Assembly (NCBI RefSeq): GCF_017654485.1
Contig: NZ_CP061091.1
Coordinates: 3,416,501 to 3,480,500, forward strand
Source: Roseomonas marmotae
Lineage (GTDB): Bacteria > Pseudomonadota > Alphaproteobacteria > Acetobacterales > Acetobacteraceae
DNA: 64,000 nt
Direction: 5' to 3'
The translations under genes and the position numbers were made by a program. Within the stretch, counting starts at the first letter, position 1, and every line of letters begins with the position of its first letter. The notes below the pieces were generated by a model, which searched no databases, was not told the origin of the DNA, and saw nothing but the letters and a program-made list of their open reading frames with translations. Shown here piece after piece: positions 9,403-18,942 of the stretch.

Positions 9403-10728
9403 ATGCGCCCTACCCCAACCATGCTGCCTGATGGGATCGCCGCCGGGCCGGGGCCCGGGCGTTTCGCCGGCATCCGGCGCGACTATGCGCCTGAAGAGGT
9501 GGAGCGTCTGGCCGGGTCGTTCCGGGTGAAGCACACGCTGGCCGAGATGGGCGCCCGCCGCCTGTGGCATCTGCTGCAAACGGAGCCTTTCGTGAACACG
9601 CTGGGCGCATTGACCGGCAACCAGGCGCTACAGCAGGTGAAGGCGGGGCTGAAGGCCATTTACCTCTCCGGCTGGCAGGTCGCGGCCGACGCCAATTCAG
9701 CCGGGCAGATGTATCCGGACCAGTCGCTCTACCCGGTCGACTCCGTGCCCAGGGTGATTACCCGCATCAATGCCGCGCTGCGCCGCGCCGACCAGATCGC
9801 ACATCTGGAAAATACCGGCGACACCACGCACTGGATGGCGCCCATCATCGCCGATGCCGAGGCAGGCTTCGGTGGCCCGCTGAATGCGTATGAGCTGATG
9901 CGCGCCATGATCGAGGCCGGCGCCGCCGGCGTGCATTTCGAGGACCAGCTGGCCAGCGAGAAGAAGTGCGGCCATCTCGGCGGCAAGGTGCTGGTGCCGA
10001 TCTCGCAGCATATCCGCACGCTGAACGCCGCGCGGCTGGCCGCGGATGTGGAAGGCGTGCCCACTGTGCTGCTGTGCCGCACCGATGCGGAAAGCGCGCA
10101 GCTGCTGACCAGTGACGTGGACGAGCGCGACCATCCCTTCATCAGCGGTGAGCGCACGCCCGAGGGCTTCTTCCGCATCAAGCCTGGTATCGGCAAGCAG
10201 TATGCCATCGCACGCGGGCTGGCCTATGCGCCCTATGCCGACCTGCTGTGGTGGGAAACCTCCGATCCCGACCTGGATGACGCCCGCGCCTTCGCGGAGG
10301 CCATCCACCGGGAATTCCCGGGCAAGATGCTGGCCTATAACTGCTCGCCTTCCTTCAACTGGAAGCGGAAGATGGGCGAGGAGGCGGCGGCGAAGTTCCA
10401 ACGCGAGATCGGCGCCATGGGCTACAAGTTCCAGTTCATCACCTTGGCCGGCTTCCACAGCCTGAACCATTCGATGTTCCAGCTCGCACGCGGCTACAGG
10501 GAACGCGGCATGGCGGCTTACTCCGAGTTGCAGCAAGCCGAGTTCGCCGCGGAGGCCGAAGGCTACACCGCCACGCGGCACCAACGCGAGGTCGGCGTCA
10601 GCTATTTCGACGCGGTGGCCACCATTGCCTCCGGCGGCCGCTCCAGCACCACCGCCATGGCGCACAGCACCGAGACCGCGCAGTTCCAGGACACCCCTGC
10701 CGTGCCCGAGATGGCGCCGGCGAAGTGA
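9403..10728 (+). CDS. aceA: Isocitrate lyase
   Basis: A 441-residue enzyme that splits isocitrate to glyoxylate and succinate, the first step of the glyoxylate shunt for growth on acetate, fatty acids or ketogenic compounds. The catalytic loop [10 protein letters not shown] (Cys near residue 189) is intact, preceded by [15 protein letters not shown] and VHFEDQ. ATG 9403 has AGGAG seven bases upstream. A regulator of the family that controls this enzyme lies divergently upstream. No malate synthase is adjacent. The C-terminal 25 residues are variable. Confidence 0.96.
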   Translation: MRPTPTMLPDGIAAGPGPGRFAGIRRDYAPEEVERLAGSFRVKHTLAEMGARRLWHLLQTEPFVNTLGALTGNQALQQVKAGLKAIYLSGWQVAADANSAGQMYPDQSLYPVDSVPRVITRINAALRRADQIAHLENTGDTTHWMAPIIADAEAGFGGPLNAYELMRAMIEAGAAGVHFEDQLASEKKCGHLGGKVLVPISQHIRTLNAARLAADVEGVPTVLLCRTDAESAQLLTSDVDERDHPFISGERTPEGFFRIKPGIGKQYAIARGLAYAPYADLLWWETSDPDLDDARAFAEAIHREFPGKMLAYNCSPSFNWKRKMGEEAAAKFQREIGAMGYKFQFITLAGFHSLNHSMFQLARGYRERGMAAYSELQQAEFAAEAEGYTATRHQREVGVSYFDAVATIASGGRSSTTAMAHSTETAQFQDTPAVPEMAPAK

Positions 10729-10739
10729 GGAGAACAGTC

Positions 10740-10898
10740 ATGTCCGAAGAGAATTTCGACGACGGCCTGGTGCACAATCATGCCTGGGCGCAGGAACCTG
10801 CGGTCATGCCGGCCGGATGCCGGCCCGTGGCCCAGGCGGCCAGCGTGCCTACCCCCAGCACCGTGCTGCATGACGACCGTATCGAACAGCAGGGCTGA
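10740..10898 (+). CDS. Small protein of 52 residues downstream of aceA
   Basis: A short ORF (MSEENFDDGLVHNHAWAQ...) begins 11 bases after the aceA stop, with a strong site, GTGAGGAGAACAGTC, before its ATG. It is acidic overall with one cysteine, no membrane segment and no signal peptide. The tight spacing and Shine-Dalgarno sequence argue that it is translated from the aceA transcript. I do not recognise the family and propose no function. Confidence 0.6.
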   Translation: MSEENFDDGLVHNHAWAQEPAVMPAGCRPVAQAASVPTPSTVLHDDRIEQQG

Positions 10899-11569
10899 GC
10901 AAACGCCCGCCAGAGCCTGATGCCGCGGCGCCTTCCAGGCCCGCGGCGTCGTCCTGTTGACGACGGCTTTCCTACAGGCCCTGGAGCCGCCGCGACGGAT
11001 CGGCTGTGCCCGCATCCGCCGTTGCGCGGCTTCCGGCCGGGGTCGGGCTGCGGTGATGCCGGAGCCTCCACTGCCTTTCTCCTCTTGCATCATAAGGCGC
11101 CGTCGCGGTGCCGCGCTTCACGCGCTTACGGCCGCGGACGCGCCGCTGAAGGTGGCCGCCCCGCATGCTGCCGACCAGCGCCAGGAAGGCGCCGATGGCC
11201 GATAGCGGCTCGCCCGCAGATGGGGCGCGGCCTGGAAGACGATCCTGCAAGACCTGGGGCGCGCCGCGCAGTAGCCTGAGGCCGGGAGGAAGCCGCAATG
11301 GGTCAAGTGATGCAGAAATCCGCCACCACGATGCCGGGAGACACCGTCTGGAAGAGCTCTTCGGTGGGCAGGCCCGAGAAGCGGCGCGAGCGCCGAGGCA
11401 TGATCCGACTGCCAGGCCGGCGCATGGCCGCTGGCCCTTGGCGTGAGCTTCACTGTTCGGAATTCCGACGGGGCAATCCCGAAGCCTTGGGGACAGGGCG
11501 TCATCGACAGACATATCCGGCGATGATCCCGCATGATCCCGCCCGGCCGGTCATGGCGGAGAAGAACTG
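10899..11569. other. Intergenic stretch without a recognisable gene
   Basis: About 670 bases between the small ORF and liuB. Frames are open on both strands because of high G+C, but translations are Arg/Pro/Ala-rich shadow type with no family resemblance and no convincing start site. Just before liuB a five-codon frame (ATG 11553, stop at 11570) overlaps the liuB start as ATGA and may be a translational lead-in. The liu promoter should lie here; no clear -35/-10 pair stands out. Confidence 0.45.
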
Positions 11570-13177
11570 ATGGCGGTGCTGCAAACGGCCCTGGATGCCC
11601 GCTCCCCGGATGCCGCGCGGAATGCGGCCGAGATGCGCGCGTTGGTCGATGACTTGCGCGCCCAGGCGGGACTGATACGCCTCGGCGGCGGCCAGGCCGC
11701 ACGGGACCGGCATCTCGGGCGCGGCAAGCTGTTGCCGCGCGACCGCATCCGGGCGCTGATCGACCCTCTCTCCCCTTTCCTGGAAGTGGGGCAGATGGCC
11801 GCGCATGAGATGTATGGCGGCGAGGTTCCCTCGGCCGGCATCGTCACCGGCATCGGCCGCGTTTCCGGCCGCGAATGCATGATCGTGGCGAATGATGCCA
11901 CGGTGAAGGGCGGCACCTATTTCCCGCTGACGGTGAAGAAGCACCTGCGCGCGCAGGAGATCGCCGGGCAGAACCGCCTGCCCTGCATCTACCTCGTGGA
12001 TTCCGGCGGCGCCAATCTGCCGAACCAAGATGAGGTCTTTCCCGACCGGGACCATTTCGGCCGCATCTTCTTCAACCAGGCGAATATGTCGGCCAGGGGC
12101 ATCCCGCAGGTCGCGGTGGTGATGGGCAGTTGCACCGCTGGCGGCGCCTATGTGCCGGCGATGTGCGACGAAAGCATCATCGTCCGCAACCAGGGCACCA
12201 TCTTCCTCGCCGGCCCGCCGCTGGTGAAGGCCGCGACGGGCGAGATCGTCTCCGCCGAGGAACTGGGCGGCGCCGATGTGCATAGCCGCATCTCCGGCGT
12301 CACCGACCATTTCGCGGAGAATGATGCCCATGCCCTTGGCATCGCCCGCCGGGTGGTGGCCAGCCTGAACGGCACCAAGGCCCCGACCCTGGCGCTGCGG
12401 CAGCCCGCGCCGCTGCTCTACGACGCGGAGGAGCTTTACGCGGTGGTGCCGGCCGACCGCCGCACGCCTTATGACGTGCGGGAAGTCATCGCGCGCCTTG
12501 TGGATGGCAGCGAGTTCGACGAATTCAAGCGCCTCTATGGCCCCACATTGGTCTGCGGCTTCGCGCATATCTGGGGCTACCCGGTCGGCATCGTCGCCAA
12601 TAACGGCATCCTGTTTTCGGAATCGGCACAGAAGGGCGCGCATTTCATCGAGCTTTGCGCGCAGCGCGGCATTCCGCTGGTCTTTTTGCAGAATATCACC
12701 GGCTTCATGGTGGGCAGGAAATACGAGGCCGGCGGCATCGCCAAGGATGGCGCTAAGATGGTCACCGCCGTCGCCACGGCAGCCGTGCCGAAATTCACCG
12801 TCATCATCGGCGGCAGTTTCGGCGCTGGCAATTACGGCATGTGCGGCCGCGCCTATTCCCCGCGCTTCCTCTGGATGTGGCCCAATGCCCGCATCGGCGT
12901 GATGGGCGGCGAGCAGGCGGCTTCCGTATTGGCCACGGTGCGGCGCGACGGCATCGAAGGCCGCGGCGGCACGTGGCCGGCGGAGGAGGAGGAAGCCTTC
13001 AAGGCGCCGCTCCGGGAGCAGTATGAGCGCCAGGGCCATCCCTACTATTCCAGTGCCCGGCTCTGGGATGACGGGGTGATCGACCCGGCGGATACGCGGC
13101 GCGTATTGGCGCTCGGCCTTTCCGCCAGCCTGAACGCACCGATCGAGGAGACACGCTTCGGCGTGTTCCGGATGTGA
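11570..13177 (+). CDS. liuB: Methylcrotonyl-CoA carboxylase carboxyltransferase (beta) subunit
   Basis: A 535-residue carboxyltransferase that moves carboxyl from biotin to 3-methylcrotonyl-CoA in leucine and isovalerate breakdown. Diagnostic segments are [20 protein letters not shown] and [14 protein letters not shown], typical of the MCC beta subunit rather than propionyl- or acetyl-CoA carboxylase, followed by [20 protein letters not shown] precedes the ATG. It opens a four-gene operon with the hydratase, the biotin subunit and HMG-CoA lyase. The usual first gene, isovaleryl-CoA dehydrogenase (liuA), is not upstream. Confidence 0.94.
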   Translation: MAVLQTALDARSPDAARNAAEMRALVDDLRAQAGLIRLGGGQAARDRHLGRGKLLPRDRIRALIDPLSPFLEVGQMAAHEMYGGEVPSAGIVTGIGRVSGRECMIVANDATVKGGTYFPLTVKKHLRAQEIAGQNRLPCIYLVDSGGANLPNQDEVFPDRDHFGRIFFNQANMSARGIPQVAVVMGSCTAGGAYVPAMCDESIIVRNQGTIFLAGPPLVKAATGEIVSAEELGGADVHSRISGVTDHFAENDAHALGIARRVVASLNGTKAPTLALRQPAPLLYDAEELYAVVPADRRTPYDVREVIARLVDGSEFDEFKRLYGPTLVCGFAHIWGYPVGIVANNGILFSESAQKGAHFIELCAQRGIPLVFLQNITGFMVGRKYEAGGIAKDGAKMVTAVATAAVPKFTVIIGGSFGAGNYGMCGRAYSPRFLWMWPNARIGVMGGEQAASVLATVRRDGIEGRGGTWPAEEEEAFKAPLREQYERQGHPYYSSARLWDDGVIDPADTRRVLALGLSASLNAPIEETRFGVFRM

Positions 13178-13187
13178 GGGCAGGCCG

Positions 13188-13979
13188 ATGAGCAGCACCT
13201 TTCTGGAAGCGGTGGACGCGCGCGGCATCGCCACGCTCACCCTGAACCGCCCCGACCGCCACAACGCCTTCGACGACAGCCTGATCGCTGAACTGACCAC
13301 TGCCCTGCGGCGGCTTGGTGAGGATGGCGCGGTGCGGGCCGTGGTGCTGGCCAGCAGCGGCCGCTCCTTCTCGGCTGGTGCGGACCTGGGCTGGATGCGG
13401 CGGATGGCCGCCCATTCCTTCGAGGACAACCTCGCCGATGCAGCGGGCCTGGCCGGGCTGCTGCATACCCTGGACCGGCTGCGGAAGCCGACCATCGCCC
13501 TGGTGCAGGGAGCCGCCTATGGCGGCGGCGTGGGGCTGGTCGCCTGCTGCGATATCGCCCTGGCCGCCGAGGGCGCCAGCTTCTGCCTCAGCGAGGTGAA
13601 GCTCGGGCTCACCCCCGCCACCATCAGCCCCTATGTGGTCAATGCCATCGGGCCGCGCTGGGCCCGCCGCCTCTTCCAGACCGCCGAGGTTTTCGATGCC
13701 GCGCGCGCGCGGGAGATCGGGCTGGTGCATGAGGTGCTGCCGGCGGAGGGGCTCGCGGCGCGGGGCGAGGACGTCATACAGGCCCTGCTGCAAGGCGCGC
13801 CGGGCGCACAGGCCGATGCCAAGGATCTGGTCTTTCTGTGCGAGGGGCGGCCGGTGGACGCCGCCCTCTCCGCCGAGACCGGGCGGCGCATCGCGCAGCG
13901 GCGTGCCTCCGCCGAGGGGCAGGAGGGCATTGGCGCCTTTCTCGACAAGCGCGCGCCCCCGTGGCGGCACCAGGGCTGA
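13188..13979 (+). CDS. liuC: Methylglutaconyl-CoA hydratase (enoyl-CoA hydratase family)
   Basis: A 263-residue crotonase-fold enzyme. It shows the oxyanion-hole segment FSAGADLGWMRRM, a variant typical of methylglutaconyl-CoA hydratases, then GAAYGGGVGLVACCDIALA and SEVKLGLTPATISPYV with the catalytic acidic position. It would hydrate 3-methylglutaconyl-CoA to HMG-CoA, between the two steps catalysed by its operon neighbours. It starts 10 bases after liuB and ends 8 bases before liuD. Confidence 0.91.
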   Translation: MSSTFLEAVDARGIATLTLNRPDRHNAFDDSLIAELTTALRRLGEDGAVRAVVLASSGRSFSAGADLGWMRRMAAHSFEDNLADAAGLAGLLHTLDRLRKPTIALVQGAAYGGGVGLVACCDIALAAEGASFCLSEVKLGLTPATISPYVVNAIGPRWARRLFQTAEVFDAARAREIGLVHEVLPAEGLAARGEDVIQALLQGAPGAQADAKDLVFLCEGRPVDAALSAETGRRIAQRRASAEGQEGIGAFLDKRAPPWRHQG

Positions 13980-13987
13980 GGGAGACC

Positions 13988-16009
13988 ATGATGTTCCGCA
14001 AGATCCTGGTGGCCAATCGCGGTGAGATCGCCTGCCGGGTGATCGCCACGGCCAAGCGGCTCGGCATCGCCACGGTGGCCGTCTATTCCGAAGCCGATGC
14101 CGGTGCGCGCCACACCCGGCTGGCCGACGAGGCCTGGCCCATCGGCCCCGCCCCCGCGCGCCAGAGCTATCTGGTGGGCGAGCGCATCCTGGAGGTCGCC
14201 CGCCGCTCCGGCGCCGAAGCGATCCATCCCGGCTATGGCTTCCTCTCGGAGAATGCCGATTTTGCGGCGGCCTGCGCCGAGGCGGGCATCGTGTTCATCG
14301 GCCCGCCGGCTTCGGCCATCCGCGCCATGGGGTCCAAGGCGGAATCCAAGGCGCTGATGGAACGCTCCGGCGTACCGCTGGTGCCGGGCTACCATGGCGA
14401 GGCGCAGGACCTGCCGCTGCTGAGGGCGGAGGCGGCGCGGATCGGCTATCCCGTGCTGGTCAAGGCCTCGGCCGGGGGCGGCGGCAAGGGGATGCGCGTC
14501 GTTACCGAGCCAACGGAGATCGAGGTTGCAATCGAGGGTGCCAAGCGCGAGGCGCTGGCCTCCTTCGGCGACGACCGCGTGCTGATCGAGAAATACCTGA
14601 GCCAGCCAAGGCATATCGAGATCCAGGTCTTTGCCGACAGCTTCGGCAAAACTGTCTCGCTGTTCGAGCGCGACTGCTCCATCCAGCGGCGGCACCAGAA
14701 GGTGATCGAGGAAGCGCCGGCCCCGGGCATGGACCCGGCGCGGCGCCGCGCCATGGGCGAGGCCGCCGTCGCCGCCGCGCGGGCCGTGGGCTATGCCGGC
14801 GCCGGCACGGTGGAATTCATCGCGGAAGGCGACGCCTTCTACTTCATGGAGATGAACACGCGCCTGCAGGTGGAGCATCCCGTGACGGAGATGGTCACGG
14901 GGCTGGATCTGGTGGAATGGCAGCTCCGCGTCGCCGCAGGCGAGCCCCTGCCGCTGCCGGAGGAGAAGCTCACCCTCCACGGCCATGCCATCGAGGCGCG
15001 GATCTATGCCGAGGACCCGGCGCGCGACTTCATGCCCGCCGTGGGCACCCTGATCCATCTGCGCCAGCCGCGCGAGGTGCCGGGCCATGTGCGGGTGGAT
15101 ACGGGCGTCCGCCAGGGCGACACCATCACGCCAAACTACGACCCCATGATCGCGAAGCTGGTCGTCTGGGGCGAGGACCGCCCGGCCGCCGTGCGGCGCC
15201 TCGCGGCGGCCCTGGCGGAATACGAGGTCGTCGGGCCGCAGACCAATCTGGACCTGCTGCGCGCCATCGCCGGCCACCCGGCCTTCGCGGCGGCGGAACT
15301 GGATACTGGCTTCATCGCCCGCCATGCAGAGAGCCTCATGTGCGGCAGGCCGGCGGAAGCCGATGCGGCACTGACCTGGGCGGCGGCGGCCTTGTCGACG
15401 CTGCGGGAACAGCGGGAGGCCGTGACGGCACAGGCGCGGGAGACGGGCGACCGCTGGTCCCCCTGGGCCCAGGCCGATGCCTGGCGCATGAATGGCGAAG
15501 GCTACCAGGACCTGCATTTCCGCCGGGGGGAGGAAGAGCCGGTCACCATCCGCGCGCATCCACTGGGCAAAGGGCGCTACCGGCTTGGCCTGCCCGGCGG
15601 CTCTGCCGAGGCGGAACTGGCGGAGGACGAGGCGGGCCCGATCCTGCTGCTGGACGGCGTCTCCCGCCGCCTGCGGCTGGTGCGGCGGGGGGATGAGCTG
15701 ACGGTGGTGCTGGGCGGGCGGAACCACCTGCTGCGGCGCATCGACCCGCTGGCGCCGCCCCGGACGGAGACGGCCGGCAATGACCGCGTCCGGGCGCCGG
15801 TGCCCGGCCGGGTCAGCCGCGTGCTGGTGCGGCCTGGGGAGATGGTGGCGAAGAACGCGCCGCTGGTGGTGATCGAGGCCATGAAGATGGAACTGACGCT
15901 GCGCGCGCCCATGGATGGGCGCGTCGAGAGCGTGCCCCACCAGGTGGAGGAGATGGTGGAGGAAGGCACGGAACTCGTCACCTTCGAGACGGAGGCCGCC
16001 GCGCCATGA
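13988..16009 (+). CDS. liuD: Methylcrotonyl-CoA carboxylase biotin-containing (alpha) subunit
   Basis: A 673-residue protein: an N-terminal biotin carboxylase (KILVANRGEIACRV at the start, ATP-grasp glycine loop KASAGGGGKGMR, EMNTRLQVEHPVTE), a middle linker, and a C-terminal biotinyl domain with EAMKMEL, the biotinylated lysine at about residue 633. It carboxylates biotin with ATP and bicarbonate and hands over to LiuB. ATG 13988 is directly followed by a second ATG, and either could be used after GGGAGACC. The stop overlaps the next start. Confidence 0.94.
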   Translation: MMFRKILVANRGEIACRVIATAKRLGIATVAVYSEADAGARHTRLADEAWPIGPAPARQSYLVGERILEVARRSGAEAIHPGYGFLSENADFAAACAEAGIVFIGPPASAIRAMGSKAESKALMERSGVPLVPGYHGEAQDLPLLRAEAARIGYPVLVKASAGGGGKGMRVVTEPTEIEVAIEGAKREALASFGDDRVLIEKYLSQPRHIEIQVFADSFGKTVSLFERDCSIQRRHQKVIEEAPAPGMDPARRRAMGEAAVAAARAVGYAGAGTVEFIAEGDAFYFMEMNTRLQVEHPVTEMVTGLDLVEWQLRVAAGEPLPLPEEKLTLHGHAIEARIYAEDPARDFMPAVGTLIHLRQPREVPGHVRVDTGVRQGDTITPNYDPMIAKLVVWGEDRPAAVRRLAAALAEYEVVGPQTNLDLLRAIAGHPAFAAAELDTGFIARHAESLMCGRPAEADAALTWAAAALSTLREQREAVTAQARETGDRWSPWAQADAWRMNGEGYQDLHFRRGEEEPVTIRAHPLGKGRYRLGLPGGSAEAELAEDEAGPILLLDGVSRRLRLVRRGDELTVVLGGRNHLLRRIDPLAPPRTETAGNDRVRAPVPGRVSRVLVRPGEMVAKNAPLVVIEAMKMELTLRAPMDGRVESVPHQVEEMVEEGTELVTFETEAAAP

Positions 16010-16917
16010 GCTACCCCGCGCGGGTGCGCGTGGTCGAGGTCGGGCCACGCGACGGGTTGCAGAACGAGAAGGCCACCATTCCCGTCGCCACCAAGGCAGC
16101 ACTGATCGGGCAACTGGCGGCGGCCGGGCTGACCACCATCGAGGCCGGCAGCTTCGTCTCGCCCAGATGGGTGCCGCAGATGGCGGATACGGCGGAACTG
16201 CTGGCCATGCTGCCCGCCCGGCAGGGTGTCAGCTATCCCGTGCTGGTGCCGAACCTGCGGGGGCTGGAACAGGCCCTGGCCACGGGCCGGGTGGAGGAGA
16301 TCGCGGTCTTCGGCGCGGCCTCGGAGGCCTTTTCCCAGCGGAACATCAACTGCTCGATCGACGAGAGCCTGCGGCGCTTCGAGCCAGTGGTGGCGCAGGC
16401 GCTTGAACACGGCCTGCGGGTGCGCGGCTACGTCTCCTGCGTGCTGGGATGCCCTTATGAGGGCGAGGTCGATGCCGGCGCGGTGACGCGGGTGGCCGCG
16501 GCCCTGGCGGAGATGGGCTGCTACGAGATTTCCCTGGGCGATACCATCGGCACGGGCACGCCGCTGAAGGCCCGCCGGATGCTGGAAGCCGTGGCCGCCA
16601 AAGTGCCGGCCGGCCGGCTGGCGCTGCATTTCCACGACACCTATGGGCAGGCCCTGGCCAATATCCTGGCCTGCCTCGAACTCGGCGTTTCCGTGGTGGA
16701 CAGCGCGGTGGCCGGGCTGGGGGGCTGCCCCTATGCTCCGGGCGCCACGGGCAATGTGGCGACTGAGGACGTGGTCTATATGCTCCATGGCATGGGCATC
16801 GGGACAGAGCTGGACCTCGGCCGGCTCTGCGAGGCCGGGGCCATGATCTCCTCGGCCCTGGGGCGGGAGACAGCTTCCCGGGTCGCCCGGGCGCGCGGGG
16901 CCACGGGAGGCAGGTGA
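16006..16917 (+). CDS. liuE: Hydroxymethylglutaryl-CoA lyase
   Basis: A 303-residue TIM-barrel enzyme that cleaves HMG-CoA to acetoacetate and acetyl-CoA, ending leucine catabolism. Seen are VRVVEVGPRDGLQNEK with the metal-ligand Asp, GCPYEGEV, the HFHDTYGQALAN histidine motif near residue 210, and the active-site cysteine loop GLGGCPYAPGATGNVATED. It overlaps liuD by four bases (ATGA), so the two are coupled. No CoA-transferase for acetoacetate is adjacent. The name mvaB is also used for this family. Confidence 0.95.
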   Translation: MSYPARVRVVEVGPRDGLQNEKATIPVATKAALIGQLAAAGLTTIEAGSFVSPRWVPQMADTAELLAMLPARQGVSYPVLVPNLRGLEQALATGRVEEIAVFGAASEAFSQRNINCSIDESLRRFEPVVAQALEHGLRVRGYVSCVLGCPYEGEVDAGAVTRVAAALAEMGCYEISLGDTIGTGTPLKARRMLEAVAAKVPAGRLALHFHDTYGQALANILACLELGVSVVDSAVAGLGGCPYAPGATGNVATEDVVYMLHGMGIGTELDLGRLCEAGAMISSALGRETASRVARARGATGGR

Positions 16918-16984
16918 CCGCTTTGCGGCCCAGCGGGCACCTGGCCGTGGCTATAGTGCCGGAACCAAGCGACAGAGGGCCGTG

Positions 16985-17881
16985 ATGCTCAGATCCATCG
17001 ATGCCGGCGTGCTGAATGTCGTGTTCGAGGAGCACGGGAGCCCGGATGGCTGGCCCGTGCTGCTGATGCACGGCTTCCCCTATGACGCGCATGCCTATGA
17101 CGCGGTGGCGCCGATCCTGGCCGCGGCGGGCGCCAGGGTCATCGTGCCCTGGCTGCGCGGCTATGGTCCGACCCGCTTCCTGTCACCAGCGACGCCGCGC
17201 TCGGGCGAGCAGGCGGCGCTGGGCAAGGACCTGCTCGATCTGCTGGACGCGTTGCGGATCCGCTCCGCCATGCTGGCCGGATATGACTGGGGCGGGCGCG
17301 CGGCCTGCATCGTCTCCGCCTTGTGGCCGGAGCGCGTGCAGGGGCTGGTCTCGCAGAACGGCTACAATATCCAGAACATCGCCCAGTCCGGCGAGCCGCA
17401 GGCGCCGGAGAACGAGATGCGCCTGTGGTACCAGTATTACTTCCATTCCGAGCGCGGCCGCAGGGGGCTGGCGGAGAACCGGCGGGAGTTCTGCCGCCTG
17501 CTCTGGCGCCTCTGGTCGCCGAAATGGCGCTTCGACGACGCCACCTTCGAACGGACGGCCGAGAGCTTCGACAACCCCGCTTTCGTGGAGGTCGTGATCC
17601 ACTCCTACCGGCACCGCTTCGGGCTGGTGGCGGGCGATCCGGCGCTGCTGCCGGTCGAGCACCGGCTGGCCACGCAGCCGCCGATCACCGTGCCCGCCAT
17701 CACGCTCGATGGCGACGCAGACGGCGTGCTCGCCCTGGGGGGTACCGCGAAGCATGCGCCGCGCTTCACAGGGCCGCATGAGCACCGGGTGCTGCGGGAT
17801 GGCGGGCATAATCTGCCGCAGGAAATGCCGGAGGCCTTCGCGGCGGCGATCCTGGAGCTGCGGGGCCGGCTGGCGGCCTGA
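16985..17881 (+). CDS. Alpha/beta hydrolase, epoxide hydrolase-like
   Basis: A 298-residue hydrolase. The nucleophile elbow is AGYDWGGRA (Asp nucleophile, as in epoxide hydrolases and haloalkane dehalogenases, instead of Ser), with an upstream oxyanion motif LMHGFPYDAHAYD and a late GGHNLPQEMPEAF containing the catalytic histidine. ATG 16985 is preferred over the GTG three bases before it, with AGAGGG just upstream. It follows liuE after 67 bases and could be read from the same transcript. The substrate is unknown; a role in leucine breakdown is not implied. Confidence 0.82.
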   Translation: MLRSIDAGVLNVVFEEHGSPDGWPVLLMHGFPYDAHAYDAVAPILAAAGARVIVPWLRGYGPTRFLSPATPRSGEQAALGKDLLDLLDALRIRSAMLAGYDWGGRAACIVSALWPERVQGLVSQNGYNIQNIAQSGEPQAPENEMRLWYQYYFHSERGRRGLAENRREFCRLLWRLWSPKWRFDDATFERTAESFDNPAFVEVVIHSYRHRFGLVAGDPALLPVEHRLATQPPITVPAITLDGDADGVLALGGTAKHAPRFTGPHEHRVLRDGGHNLPQEMPEAFAAAILELRGRLAA

Positions 17882-17934
17882 GGCACGCCAAGCCGGCACG
17901 GCGCGGGCCTGCCGCCCCGCCGTGCCGCCCCACG

Positions 17935-18918
17935 TCAGTCCATCCGGGCGCCGCTGGCCCGCACGGCGGCCGACCATTTCTCCCGCTCCGCCACCACGAA
18001 TTCCGCGAAGTCGCGGGGGGATTCCAGGGGCACGACCTCCGCGCCGCGCTGGCGCAGCCGCTCCACCGTCTCCTGATTCCGCATGCCCATGCGGAAGGCG
18101 GCGTTGAGCGCCGTGACCACGGGCGCGGGCGTGCCGGCCGGGGCAAAGATGCCGTCCCAGGCCGCGACCTCGAAGCCCGGCAGGAAGGAGGCGACGGTGG
18201 GAAGGTCCGGGTGGGTCGGCAGCCGCTCCAGGCTCGTCACCGCCAGGGCCCGCACCGCGCCGCCCTGCAGCAGCGGCGCCGCGGCGGGGATCAGGTCGAT
18301 CGCCATGTCCACGCGCCCGGCCGCGAGATCCGTCATCGCCGCCGCATTGCCGCGATAGGGCACATGGACCAGATCCACCCCGGCCGCGCCCCGGAACATC
18401 TCCGAGGCGATATGCCCCGTCGTGCCATTGCCGGCGGAGGCATAGGTGAGCTTGCCCGGCTGCGCCTTCAGCAGCGTGATCAGCTCCGGCACCGTCTCCA
18501 CCGGCAGGTCCTTGCGGACCACCACCACCAGGGCGATGCGGGAAAGGGCGGCGACGGGGATGAAGTCGGCATCCGGGCGGAACGGCAGCTTCGGGTAGAG
18601 CGCCTCGTTGATCGCATGGGTGCCGTTGGTGCCGTAGAGCAGGGTATAGCCATCCGCCGCCGCGCGCGCGACGGCCTCGGCGCCGATATTGCCGCCCGCG
18701 CCCGCCCGGTTCTCCACCACCAGCGGCTGGCTGAGTTGCGCCTGCGCCGCCTGGGCGGAGAGGCGGCCCAGCGTGTCGCCCCCGCCCCCGGGGGCGAAGG
18801 GCACGACCAGCCGGATCGGCCGCTCCGGCCAGTTCTGCGCCCGCGCGGCGCCGGAAGTGGCGGCCAGCACAGCCGCCGCCCCCAGAAAGTCCCGCCGCTT
18901 CAATCTTATGTTCTTCAT
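17935..18918 (-). CDS. Bug/TctC family periplasmic substrate-binding protein
   Basis: A 327-residue receptor with a twin-arginine signal (KRRDFLGAAAVLAATSG) and the family hallmark RLVVPFAPGGGGDTLGR, then YASAGNGTTGHIASEMF. It ends the leftward aromatic-acid operon, 24 bases after the NicX-like gene. Together with a second Bug gene in the same operon it probably captures the aromatic acid or a related carboxylate in the periplasm. No TctA/TctB genes are present here, so a distant membrane pair or a signalling role must be assumed. Confidence 0.88.
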   Translation of the reverse strand: MKNIRLKRRDFLGAAAVLAATSGAARAQNWPERPIRLVVPFAPGGGGDTLGRLSAQAAQAQLSQPLVVENRAGAGGNIGAEAVARAAADGYTLLYGTNGTHAINEALYPKLPFRPDADFIPVAALSRIALVVVVRKDLPVETVPELITLLKAQPGKLTYASAGNGTTGHIASEMFRGAAGVDLVHVPYRGNAAAMTDLAAGRVDMAIDLIPAAAPLLQGGAVRALAVTSLERLPTHPDLPTVASFLPGFEVAAWDGIFAPAGTPAPVVTALNAAFRMGMRNQETVERLRQRGAEVVPLESPRDFAEFVVAEREKWSAAVRASGARMD

Positions 18919-18942
18919 GGACGTTTCCCCGTATCTGCCCGG

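Noticed and set aside
11501..13495. Long minus-strand frame of 664 codons
   Set aside because: Lies over liuB; composition is typical of the antisense frame of a G+C-rich gene.
13631..16102. Minus-strand frame of 823 codons
   Set aside because: Shadow of liuC/liuD; no motif, while the plus strand has biotin carboxylase motifs.
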